Below, piece after piece: positions 7,832-13,966 of a stretch of DNA of 22,777 nucleotides. Under the pieces are notes generated by a model. That model worked only from the letters and a program-made list of their open reading frames with translations, was not told where the DNA came from and did not search any database. The DNA lies in assembly GCA_040255345.1 (NCBI GenBank), contig JBDZUV010000046.1:1-22777 (forward strand), written 5' to 3'. This DNA is from JAFDWI01 sp040255345. Its GTDB lineage: Bacteria; Actinomycetota; Acidimicrobiia; Acidimicrobiales; Iamiaceae. Position numbers and translations under genes: made by a program. The first letter of the stretch is position 1; each line of letters begins with the position of its first letter.

Positions 7832-7856
7832 ACGGCGCGCGGCCGAGCGGCTCCGT

Positions 7857-7887
7857 CGCCTCACGCTGAGAGTCGGACGGTGAGGCG
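7857..7887. terminator. Inverted repeat between convergent PAP2 and RCC1 genes
   Basis: CGCCTCAC and GTGAGGCG form a perfect 8-bp stem around a 15-nt loop, between the PAP2 stop (7831) and the RCC1 stop (7983). The site is right for a shared bidirectional terminator, but there is no T-run and the loop is long. Confidence 0.35.
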
Positions 7888-7982
7888 CACCGGGCCACCG
7901 TCCGGGCTGGTGCACCGACGGTTCCGCACGCGGGCCGACGCCACGGGATCGTGCCGGTGGGCCGCGCGCATGGCGCCTCGAT

Positions 7983-10226
7983 TCAATTGCGCAGTGCCAG
8001 ATCGGTGCGCCGGGTCGATCCGTCGGCGATGTCTCCCCAGCTGTGTGCCGAGCCCAGCTGGGCGGGCTCGTGACGGTCGACCGTCGACCCGTCGCCCAAC
8101 TGCCCCACCGAATCGTCGCCCCAGACCCAGAGGGTGCCATCGGTTCGCGTGGCGACCGTCGAGTCGTAGCCGGCGCTCACATACCGCCAGGTCGCGGCGT
8201 CGCCGACCTGGACCGGTGCATGACGATCGGTGGTCGTGCCGTCACCGAGCCGGCCGTCGGCGTTCCGACCCCATGCCCACAGGGTGCCGTCCGCGCGTAC
8301 GGCGGCGGAGTGGAGGCGGCCGGCGGATGCCGCCGTCCACGTCCAGGCGCCGCCGACCGGCGTCGGCGCCGTGCGCGTGGAGGTCGTGCCTTCGCCCAGC
8401 TCGCCGCAGGCATTCAATCCCCATGCCCACAGGGTGCCATCGGCGCGTAGGGCGAGGCTGTCTCCCGAGCCGGCACTGATGGACTTCCACCGGTCGGTTC
8501 CGATCGGTGCGGGAACCAGGTGTGCGTCGGTGGTGCCGTCGCCGAGCTGGCCGAAGTCGTTCGCTCCCCAGGCCCAGATGGTGCCGTCGGAACGACGGGC
8601 CAGCGCGTGATCGCTCCCGGCCGACGCGTCGATCCAGGAGTTGTCGACGCCGATCTGCACGGGCGCATGTCGGTCGATCGTGGTCCCGTCACCGAGTTGA
8701 CCCGCGTCGTTGCGGCCCCAGGCCCACAGGGTCTTGTCGCTGCGCACCGCGATCGTGAAGCCGTCGCCGGCGGCGGCGTCGATCCAGGTGGCGCTTCCGA
8801 CCGAGGTCGGTGCCTGGTGCGCCACGATGGTGTCGTCACCGAGTTGGCCGAAGGTGTTCCCACCCCAGGTCCACAGGGTGCCATCGGCGCGGATGCCGAC
8901 CGAATGGTCCCGGCCTTCGTGCACCGACCGCCAGTCGTGCACCGGCGCGACGTCGGTGACCGACCCGGTCGAAGCAGAGGTGCCATCGCCCGACTGGTTG
9001 TCTTGGTTGATGCCCCATGCCGCCCGCAGCGCTCCCGAGCCGTGAATGGCCGCGGATGTGCAGTCGCCCGCAGCGACGACCTGCCACCCGGTCGCCGATC
9101 CGACTCGTGCCGGGGTGGACCGGACGGCCGGCATGCCGGGTTCACATCCCCTGATCTCGTACAACAGGTCACTGGTCGCGTGTCCGTCACCGAGCAGCCC
9201 GAATTCGTCGTCGCCCCAGGCCCACAGGCTGCCGTCGACCTTCAGCGCGAGCACGTGGAGTCGCCCGGCGCTGACCTGTTTCCAGTCGCCGGCCGAACCC
9301 ACCGGTGTCGGGGTGTCGGTTTCGACGGTCGTGCCGATCCCGAGCTGACCGACATCGTTGCGCCCCCACGCCCAGAGCGTGCCGTCCGCGCGTCGAGCCA
9401 GCGAATACCCGTAGCCGGCGCTGACCGACGTCCAGTCGTCGGCCACGCCGATCTGCGTCGGGGCATGGGCTTCGGGGAGTGCCTCCGGCGACGCGCCGAG
9501 CTGGCCGTGGTCGTTGTCGCCCCAGGCCCACAGCGTGCCATCGGCTGCGATGCCGAGCGCATGATCGGCCCCTGCGGACACGTCCGTCCAGAGCCCGGAC
9601 CCGACCCGGGTCTCCCAATATCTCGCCGGGTACGTCGCGGGGTCCAGGCCGAGCCCGAGGCGGCCGAAGCTGTTGTCTCCCCAGGCCCAGAGCGAACCAT
9701 CCGCGGCGATGGCGAGACTGAAGCGATCACCGGCCGCGGCGCGACGCCAGTCGCTCCGACGCGTCGTCCCGTCGACCCAGGTGTTCTGGAAGCCGGTCGT
9801 GTACCGGTCCAGCTCGCTCGACGAGCATTGGCCGGTGTCGTCCTGGCCGATGCAGATGAGACGCCGTTCGGGCGTCAGCGCCAGCAGATGATCGGTGCCC
9901 TGCGAGACCGATGCGAACGTCTCCCCCGGCACTTCCAGCCGCTCGGGCACCGCGCGGGTCACGAGCTGTCCTCCGCTGGTGGGTTGGCGGCCCCACTGCC
10001 ACAACGATCCCTCGGTGTCCACCGCGGCGCCGAGCATCCCACCCGAGGAGATGTCACGGTACGGCGCGTCGATCGAAACCGGTGTGCGTTGCTGTCCCGT
10101 GCTTCCCCGACCCACCTGACCGCTGGCATCGGCACCCCACCCGAACAATGCCGACGGCTGGCATGCCGTTGCCGTCACCAGGAGTATCGCGCCGAGTGCG
10201 ATCGACCGCCGACGAACTCCACCCAT
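7983..10226 (-). CDS. Secreted RCC1-repeat protein, probable lipoprotein, about 14 blades
   Basis: A 747-residue protein that begins MGGVRRRSIALGAILLV followed by TATACQP: a positively charged n-region, hydrophobic core and a Cys at about 22 that fits a lipoprotein signal, so it is probably anchored outside the membrane. The rest is RCC1/BNR-like repeats of 50-55 residues built on 'DGTLWAWGxNxxGQLGDGTTxxRxxPxxVG'. I count 14 WxWG-type units, three of them degraded (LICIGQDDTGQC, LWQWGRQPTSGG, LRAAWGINQDNQ). Since RCC1 is a seven-bladed propeller, 14 units suggest two propellers. Such extracellular proteins are common in environmental bacteria and are thought to bind other proteins or surfaces; the partner is unknown. 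ATG 10226 has an AGGAAGAG ribosome-binding site. It is convergent with the PAP2 gene. Confidence 0.9.
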   Translation of the reverse strand: MGGVRRRSIALGAILLVTATACQPSALFGWGADASGQVGRGSTGQQRTPVSIDAPYRDISSGGMLGAAVDTEGSLWQWGRQPTSGGQLVTRAVPERLEVPGETFASVSQGTDHLLALTPERRLICIGQDDTGQCSSSELDRYTTGFQNTWVDGTTRRSDWRRAAAGDRFSLAIAADGSLWAWGDNSFGRLGLGLDPATYPARYWETRVGSGLWTDVSAGADHALGIAADGTLWAWGDNDHGQLGASPEALPEAHAPTQIGVADDWTSVSAGYGYSLARRADGTLWAWGRNDVGQLGIGTTVETDTPTPVGSAGDWKQVSAGRLHVLALKVDGSLWAWGDDEFGLLGDGHATSDLLYEIRGCEPGMPAVRSTPARVGSATGWQVVAAGDCTSAAIHGSGALRAAWGINQDNQSGDGTSASTGSVTDVAPVHDWRSVHEGRDHSVGIRADGTLWTWGGNTFGQLGDDTIVAHQAPTSVGSATWIDAAAGDGFTIAVRSDKTLWAWGRNDAGQLGDGTTIDRHAPVQIGVDNSWIDASAGSDHALARRSDGTIWAWGANDFGQLGDGTTDAHLVPAPIGTDRWKSISAGSGDSLALRADGTLWAWGLNACGELGEGTTSTRTAPTPVGGAWTWTAASAGRLHSAAVRADGTLWAWGRNADGRLGDGTTTDRHAPVQVGDAATWRYVSAGYDSTVATRTDGTLWVWGDDSVGQLGDGSTVDRHEPAQLGSAHSWGDIADGSTRRTDLALRN

Positions 10227-10259
10227 GATCTCTTCCTTTCCCGCGACCCGCCAGGGTTC

Positions 10260-10302
10260 GACTGATCAGTCATGCAGCGATGTTGCCGCCACGACGACAA
10301 TA
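10260..10302 (-). promoter_or_regulatory. RCC1-gene upstream region: -10-like TATTGT and 12-bp palindrome
   Basis: On the minus strand TATTGT (10302-10297) fits a -10 element, giving a leader of about 65 nt. Inside that leader is the perfect palindrome GACTGATCAGTC (10260-10271), 33 bp before the start codon and more AT-rich than its surroundings, so it may be an operator or an mRNA stem. No T-box, riboswitch or known motif is recognised. The remainder up to 10459 shows no convincing gene. Confidence 0.3.
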
Positions 10303-10459
10303 CATCTCGGCGCGCTCGGTGTGCGCGTCTGCGACGGCGACCACCGGCTCGGTCGCCGTTCGACCGACGACGACGAGCATCGCGCCCGCGCGTTGGTGCC
10401 GGAACGTGCTCCGATCATGCCCCCGATCGGCCACCGCGCGGCGAGCTCGCCGCACGCGC

Positions 10460-10488
10460 AGTAGCCTGGGCCGTCGGCAGCTCCGCAG
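10460..10488 (+). repeat. Left copy of 29-bp imperfect direct repeat flanking the rhs island
   Basis: AGTAGCCT, five variable bases, then GTCGGCAGCTCCGCAG. It matches 13938-13966 in the same orientation at 25 of 29 positions; only four of the five middle bases differ. In the right copy the same bases are a -10-like TAGCCT and the first codons of dxs (V-S-A-A-P-Q); here the matching frame reads P-S-A-A-P-Q and then runs on without dxs homology. It marks the edge of the accessory region and may be a relic of the dxs 5' end or a recombination site. Confidence 0.6.
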
Positions 10489-10589
10489 TCCCCGCTTGCG
10501 TGCCACCACTTCGGCCTCATCGGCGACCCCGCCCACATACCTCGCGACCAAAACCCCCACGGCCCTAATTGGAGCTATCCGCTGGCATT

Positions 10590-10994
10590 TTATGCTTCAA
10601 ACAAGCTTGACTCCATAAGCCAAGCTCTGATTTCGGGATCACGATCCGGATCCACGCTCTTCGGCACATAAAACTTCCATACATGACCTGAATGCACCGT
10701 CGCTACGCTATCGCAAGCAAGCTTCAGGGAATTGCTCTGGTCGCGCATCCAAACTCGCACCATCTCTGCATCAACGCCTTCTTTTTGCTTCAACCTTGCG
10801 ACTGGGCGGAAATCCTTCGAGTTCGGGGGGGCCGCAACGATATCCCCTGAACTTGAAGTGCAACCTTGCGGTAGCCCCTGTTCGGCACAGGACGGCGCTC
10901 CGAAAAGGACGAACATGAAACAAGCAAGAGCGCCTGCGATTTCCAGTGCCCTCGCTCTGCCGGGACCCCTGCGACCGTCGTCCACGCATCTCAT
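10590..10994 (-). CDS. Hypothetical secreted protein or lipoprotein, island gene
   Basis: A 134-residue protein with an Arg-rich n-region, a hydrophobic segment (LEIAGALACFMFVLFGA) and a Cys in APSCAEQ that could be a lipidation site. The mature part contains KEGVDAEMVRVWMRD, SLKLACDSVATVHSGHVWKF and ends PEIRAWLMESSLFEA; its Cys residues may form a disulfide. ATG 10994 has a GGAG ribosome-binding site seven bases upstream. Base composition is visibly more AT-rich than neighbouring genes. I recognise no family. It lies on the same strand as the rhs fragments, 162 bp after the preceding small ORF, so it could be an extracytoplasmic partner or immunity protein, but that is only positional inference. 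Confidence 0.6.
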   Translation of the reverse strand: MRCVDDGRRGPGRARALEIAGALACFMFVLFGAPSCAEQGLPQGCTSSSGDIVAAPPNSKDFRPVARLKQKEGVDAEMVRVWMRDQSNSLKLACDSVATVHSGHVWKFYVPKSVDPDRDPEIRAWLMESSLFEA

Positions 10995-11156
10995 TCATCT
11001 GCTCCACGGATAGTGCGGCTCAAAGGCTTGCGTTCGGTCTAGAGGATCTCCCCGAACGGTGCCATCGGCTATTGCAACGTTCCGGCAATGATAGTCGGCG
11101 TGCAGTCGTAGTCACGGTGCAATACCGACTAGAACCTGCCCAGTCATTCTTCGGAG

Positions 11157-11471
11157 TCACAGCTCGCAATTCTGCTCGCGCTCGCCAGTTTTGCGTAAGC
11201 CAAATCCAATATAGTCCCAGCCAAAAACGAAATGATATGCAACCGAAACGACAATCAGCGCCAGTACCCAACTAAGACCGGTCATCAATATCTGGGGAAG
11301 CTCAACTAGCTTGCGACCCAGCGATATGAAAACCATAGCGAGTATTGCGATTGCAAGCATGCCAACGTAACTTTGGATCGTATTGTGAGGTTTTCTCACG
11401 AATTGCCATGACCGCCATTCAGCAATTACGTCGTCAGTACCGGGCTCATTCGAGGTGCTTGCGGTTTCCAC
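11157..11471 (-). CDS. Hypothetical two-helix membrane protein, island gene (candidate immunity protein)
   Basis: A 104-residue protein: a soluble acidic N-terminus (EPGTDDVIAEWRSWQFVRKP), then helices around YVGMLAIAILAMVFISL and ILMTGLSWVLALIVVSVAY, and a short charged tail (GLRKTGEREQNCEL). The start is GTG 11471, which shares one base with the stop of an ORF emerging from the assembly gap (TAGTG), so the pair looks translationally coupled. Codons are AT-rich compared with the core genes. No family is recognised. Small membrane proteins coupled to the end of an Rhs tail are often immunity proteins against pore-forming or membrane-active toxins; here the tail is mostly hidden in the gap, so this remains a hypothesis. 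Confidence 0.6.
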   Translation of the reverse strand: METASTSNEPGTDDVIAEWRSWQFVRKPHNTIQSYVGMLAIAILAMVFISLGRKLVELPQILMTGLSWVLALIVVSVAYHFVFGWDYIGFGLRKTGEREQNCEL

Positions 11472-11545
11472 TACTCGTGCTTTCGCTTATGGACAGTTAG
11501 GCTGTGTGTGAACGGACTCAAACCGGCAAGGTGACGAACGGGCCC
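11471..11545 (-). CDS. C-terminal fragment of an ORF that emerges from the 100-N gap
   Basis: One minus-strand frame is open from the gap edge to a TAG at 11473-11471: 24 codons reading GPVRHLAGLSPFTHSL then TVHKRKHE. The other two frames of this strand are stopped. It ends by overlapping the 104-residue membrane protein's GTG by one base. It would be the extreme C-terminus of a protein lost in the gap, possibly an Rhs-type toxin tail; His and basic residues are frequent but no nuclease motif is complete. Confidence 0.35.
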   Translation of the reverse strand, partial: GPVRHLAGLSPFTHSLTVHKRKHE

Positions 11546-11645
11546 NNNNNNNNNNNNNNNNNNNNNNNNNNNNNNNNNNNNNNNNNNNNNNNNNNNNNNN
11601 NNNNNNNNNNNNNNNNNNNNNNNNNNNNNNNNNNNNNNNNNNNNN
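11546..11645. other. Assembly gap of 100 N
   Basis: Exactly 100 N, a standard placeholder for a scaffold join of unknown length. The true distance, and whether the two sides are adjacent at all, are unknown. It falls inside the AT-rich part of the rhs island, where repeated Rhs sequence would break an assembly. Confidence 0.99.
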
Positions 11646-11676
11646 CACCGATCACGACATCATAGCGCATGATCAT
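11646..11676 (-). CDS. Start of an ORF that runs into the gap
   Basis: ATG 11676 opens the frame MIMRYDVVIG up to the gap. The frame is open back to the stop of the preceding membrane protein gene (11722), reading VELIDCALR just before the ATG, so the true start may be a little upstream. Too short to classify. Confidence 0.25.
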
Positions 11677-11721
11677 TCGCAAAGCACAATCAATCAGTTC
11701 TACAGTAGACCCGCCTTGTTC

Positions 11722-12030
11722 CTAAATGGGATGTGCGACAGCCACCGTCAGGATTGATAGAACCACAGCAAGTGTCAACATGGCTCGCGCGCATTTCCAA
11801 GCAGCATTCCGAATCCCACTTCTACCGACCTGGACCCCGCAATAAAAACCTACGGCCAATGTGGGCATCTGTACATATAATAGATATGCTCCATGATCGG
11901 AAAAGCGTTGCGAAAGAAAGTACATCGCCGCGAGTTCGAATAGTGCTACCGCTATGCCCATGGACAGCAAAGCCAGGACTAACGACCGGGTCCCCGGCTC
12001 TTGAACGCTCGGCCGCTCAATCGAGTCCAT
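11722..12030 (-). CDS. Hypothetical three-helix membrane protein, island gene
   Basis: A 102-residue protein with helices around SLVLALLSMGIAVALFELAA, YLLYVQMPTLAVGFYCGVQV and ARAMLTLAVVLSILTVAV, joined by short charged loops. ATG 12030 comes six bases after the stop of the preceding ORF (12037), so they are probably co-transcribed. No good ribosome-binding site is visible; the upstream sequence is AT-rich with TATACT/TATGGT-like hexamers. No family is recognised. Its size, helices and place directly after a probable Rhs tail make it a candidate immunity protein. Confidence 0.55.
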   Translation of the reverse strand: MDSIERPSVQEPGTRSLVLALLSMGIAVALFELAAMYFLSQRFSDHGAYLLYVQMPTLAVGFYCGVQVGRSGIRNAAWKCARAMLTLAVVLSILTVAVAHPI

Positions 12031-12036
12031 GTTATA

Positions 12037-12273
12037 TTACCATAGTATAAGTATGCCGTTTCTCAAAGCGTTAATACTTGATGACCAAAGTGATCCATTT
12101 GATGGTGATGGGGTTCCGCCGAGGGCATCTTGGAGATTCAACGCCTCTTGCTGCCAAGTAAAACTGGCGACAATTGGGTAGATGACGCTTGAAAGCCAAT
12201 CGTCACCGGGCGCAGTTGCATGCTGTCTCAGACATGTCCGGCCGTTGCAGTCGTATGTCGAGAAGGTGATCAT
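12037..12273 (-). CDS. Hypothetical protein / probable displaced Rhs C-terminal tail
   Basis: From ATG 12273, which overlaps the preceding rhs fragment stop as ATGA, the product is 78 residues. The same frame is open back to 12372 and reads smoothly there (YDPVRITSSSRTSFRV, TSTSGGDFLSAGSM), so the start may be false and the ORF may be the continuation of the rhs protein after a frameshift. It is rich in Ser, Thr, Asn and aromatic residues with alternating beta-strand-like stretches (MITFSTYDCNGRTC, VIYPIVASFTWQQEAL). The two Cys could pair. AT-rich codons mark it as a foreign tail. No toxin motif is recognised. Confidence 0.45.
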   Translation of the reverse strand: MITFSTYDCNGRTCLRQHATAPGDDWLSSVIYPIVASFTWQQEALNLQDALGGTPSPSNGSLWSSSINALRNGILILW

Positions 12274-13250
12274 CGAGCCAGCCGAAAGAAAATCGCCACC
12301 AGATGTAGACGTGACCCTAAAACTCGTCCTAGAACTGCTAGTGATCCGAACTGGGTCGTACCGATGAGAGCCTCATCGAACCAAGCATCGGTGACCCCAC
12401 CGTTCGGGGTGTGGGTCGAGAACCCGGCGGCGACCGGCCCGGCCGCAAACCCGATCAACCCCGTCGTCGCGAAAGTATCCAGGTCGGTGTCGATCACCTC
12501 ACCGGATCCACCGAGCTCATCGAGTTGCACACCGTTTCGGTACACAACGACGTGGGAGCCGACCGACGAAACCATGATCCGATCACCAGTGCCGATGCCA
12601 GTCTCGTACCCAGCCACCAGCGTCGTAACCACACCGACGGTCTTGTACATTGCCAGACCACCAAACAGCGGTACCTGCCTGACGAACCAATAGTCGTTGG
12701 CATCCTTCACCCGAAACGCGACACCCGTGTAGTTCGACGTGCCATCCGCCACGATCATCGACGCCACCATACCCTCACCCGGATCACCAGAATTCGGAAC
12801 GGTCACCAACGCCACCCCACCCGTAGTGCCAGACACCGGAGCAACCCCCGGGGCCACCGCCCAGCTCCCCGACCAAACGTGCCAGGTCTCGCTGGTGGCG
12901 GTGGCACCCAGACTCGTGCCAGAACGCACGAAACCGTCCGCGACCGGCTCACCACGTGGGTCCAACGACTCAAGCGTCTGACCGGCGGGGTTTATCACGC
13001 CAGCGCCTCGATGCTCACTCGGCGTCTCACCGGCTGCGTTGCCTGCTGGCGATATCGACCACGCCCGGTGACCACCGAGGTCATAGCCAAAAGTGCTGAG
13101 CTCGTCGGGGCCGGTCATTGAGGTGACCTGACCGGTGGCCGGATCATGGCCATACTGGGTGACGGCCCCGTCGGCATGGATGGCTTGAGTCACATCTCCT
13201 GGATGTGTCGGATCGTACACGTGCGTCGTGACCGCCGGCAGAAGAATCAT
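12270..13250 (-). pseudogene. Rhs/YD-repeat protein, downstream fragment with LamG-like domain
   Basis: The first 60 or so residues hold YD-type repeats of the Rhs shell: VTTHVYDPTHPGDV, ADGAVTQYGHDPATGQVTS, LSTFGYDLGGHRAWSISPAG. Next comes a linker (NPAGQTLESLDPRGEPVADGF) and a concanavalin/LamG-like beta-sandwich of about 170 residues, from SETWHVWSGSWAVAPG through YTGVAFRVKDANDYWFVRQ and HVVVYRNGVQL to VTDAWFDEALIG. The last 29 residues are encoded by AT-rich DNA and do not resemble the sandwich. There is no credible start: an in-frame TAG at 13251-13253 precedes the open frame and the Rhs core is missing. It is a remnant of, or is frameshifted from, the N-terminal fragment at 13788. Intact Rhs proteins are secreted shells that carry a C-terminal toxin. 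Confidence 0.75.
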
Positions 13251-13788
13251 CTAGATCCCCTGCACCATGAAGCTTCCAATGGCCGGTTGAGCCATCGGTC
13301 TCCTCGATTGCTGCCGCGTACTTCGACGCGTAGCCGGCCGGAAGTATCGAGCGAGCCGCCACAGCGCCTTCGCCAGCGGGCGCCCTTGCGCCTGACACCA
13401 TGTTGGTGCTTGCAGGACCAACGTCGACTCCAGAACCCGCCAACGGAAGTCGGGAACCCCGCTCCGGTGACGCGGCACGCGCTGCCTGCAGCGTGCGGCC
13501 TTGATCCCATCCTTCGTGGCCAGGGCCAGCGGGAGGAATCCCGCCGGTCGGCGCCGGCCGTGGTTGCGATGTCGTCGAAGATGCAGGGGTCGTCGACGGT
13601 GTGGTCGATGTCGAGACACCCAACGTCGTTGGCGTCTCGACCGATGTTGTGGACGTCCCTGGCGGTGTATCCGCGGTGCTCGTGCCCGCGGGCACGAGCA
13701 CGGCTGCCGCCACGACAATCGCCGCGATGACAAACGACGACGCCTGCACCGATCCCACTTTCCCGTCAGTACATCGCCCGCCCCGCAT
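13144..13788 (-). pseudogene. Rhs-family protein, N-terminal fragment (signal peptide, linker, start of LamG-like domain)
   Basis: ATG 13788 has a GGGGAAG ribosome-binding site. The product starts with a signal sequence or signal anchor (SSFVIAAIVVAAAVLVPAGT), then a long Thr/Ser/Pro linker, then SILPAGYASKYAAAIEET and GHWKLHGAGDLDDSS followed by AGGHDA, which resembles the opening of a LamG domain ('YWxLdg...D.SG.gHdg'). Here it abruptly ends: the same bases read in another frame give the Rhs repeat VTTHVYDPTHPGDV of the downstream fragment, and this frame continues only to a chance stop at 13144. So the LamG remainder and most of the Rhs core have been removed with a frame change near 13215-13260, by a real deletion or an assembly collapse. 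Confidence 0.7.
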
Positions 13789-13937
13789 ATTCTTCCCCTT
13801 ACGATATGCCTCCGAAGGCGAACGATGCCACGCGTGTCAAGACGGGAGAGCTCCCTGGATCAGCGGAGCCATGTCGCTGCCCCGCTCGTCGATCAGCGAC
13901 GCTCGCCTCACCCGCGCGACGCAGCGACGCTTCGCGG

Positions 13938-13966
13938 AGTAGCCTTGTGTGTCGGCAGCTCCGCAG
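13938..13966 (+). repeat. Right copy of the 29-bp direct repeat, covering the dxs promoter and first codons
   Basis: AGTAGCCT, five variable bases, then GTCGGCAGCTCCGCAG, 25 of 29 identical to 10460-10488. The TAGCCT at 13940-13945 is a possible -10 element for dxs, whose proposed GTG start is at 13949. The repeat lies 150 bp upstream of the rhs start, so the pair brackets the rhs genes and the small-ORF cluster. Confidence 0.6.

Noticed and set aside
7983..10226. Regularly spaced DNA repeats considered as a CRISPR-like array
   Set aside because: The repeats are coding (RCC1 units of 150-165 bp), imperfect and in frame; no CRISPR repeat-spacer pattern exists in the window.
8520..10265. Plus-strand open frame with repeated PGPQ/PGPE units
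   Set aside because: Its periodicity is the mirror of the RCC1 repeats on the minus strand, which have the real consensus and a signal peptide.
10240..10285. tRNA-like GGGTTCGAC near the RCC1 promoter, considered as an island attachment tRNA
   Set aside because: Flanking bases do not pair into a T-arm and no acceptor or anticodon arm can be drawn; no tRNA was found in the window.
11020..11271. Minus-strand open frame of 83 codons between the two island genes
   Set aside because: Half overlaps the end of the 104-residue membrane protein in another frame and the rest is Arg/Ser-rich without a ribosome-binding site; a decayed tail cannot be excluded but is not supported.
10227..13948. Search for a transposase, integrase or recombinase that could have moved the rhs island
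   Set aside because: None is visible on either side of the gap; mobility is inferred only from composition and the flanking repeat.
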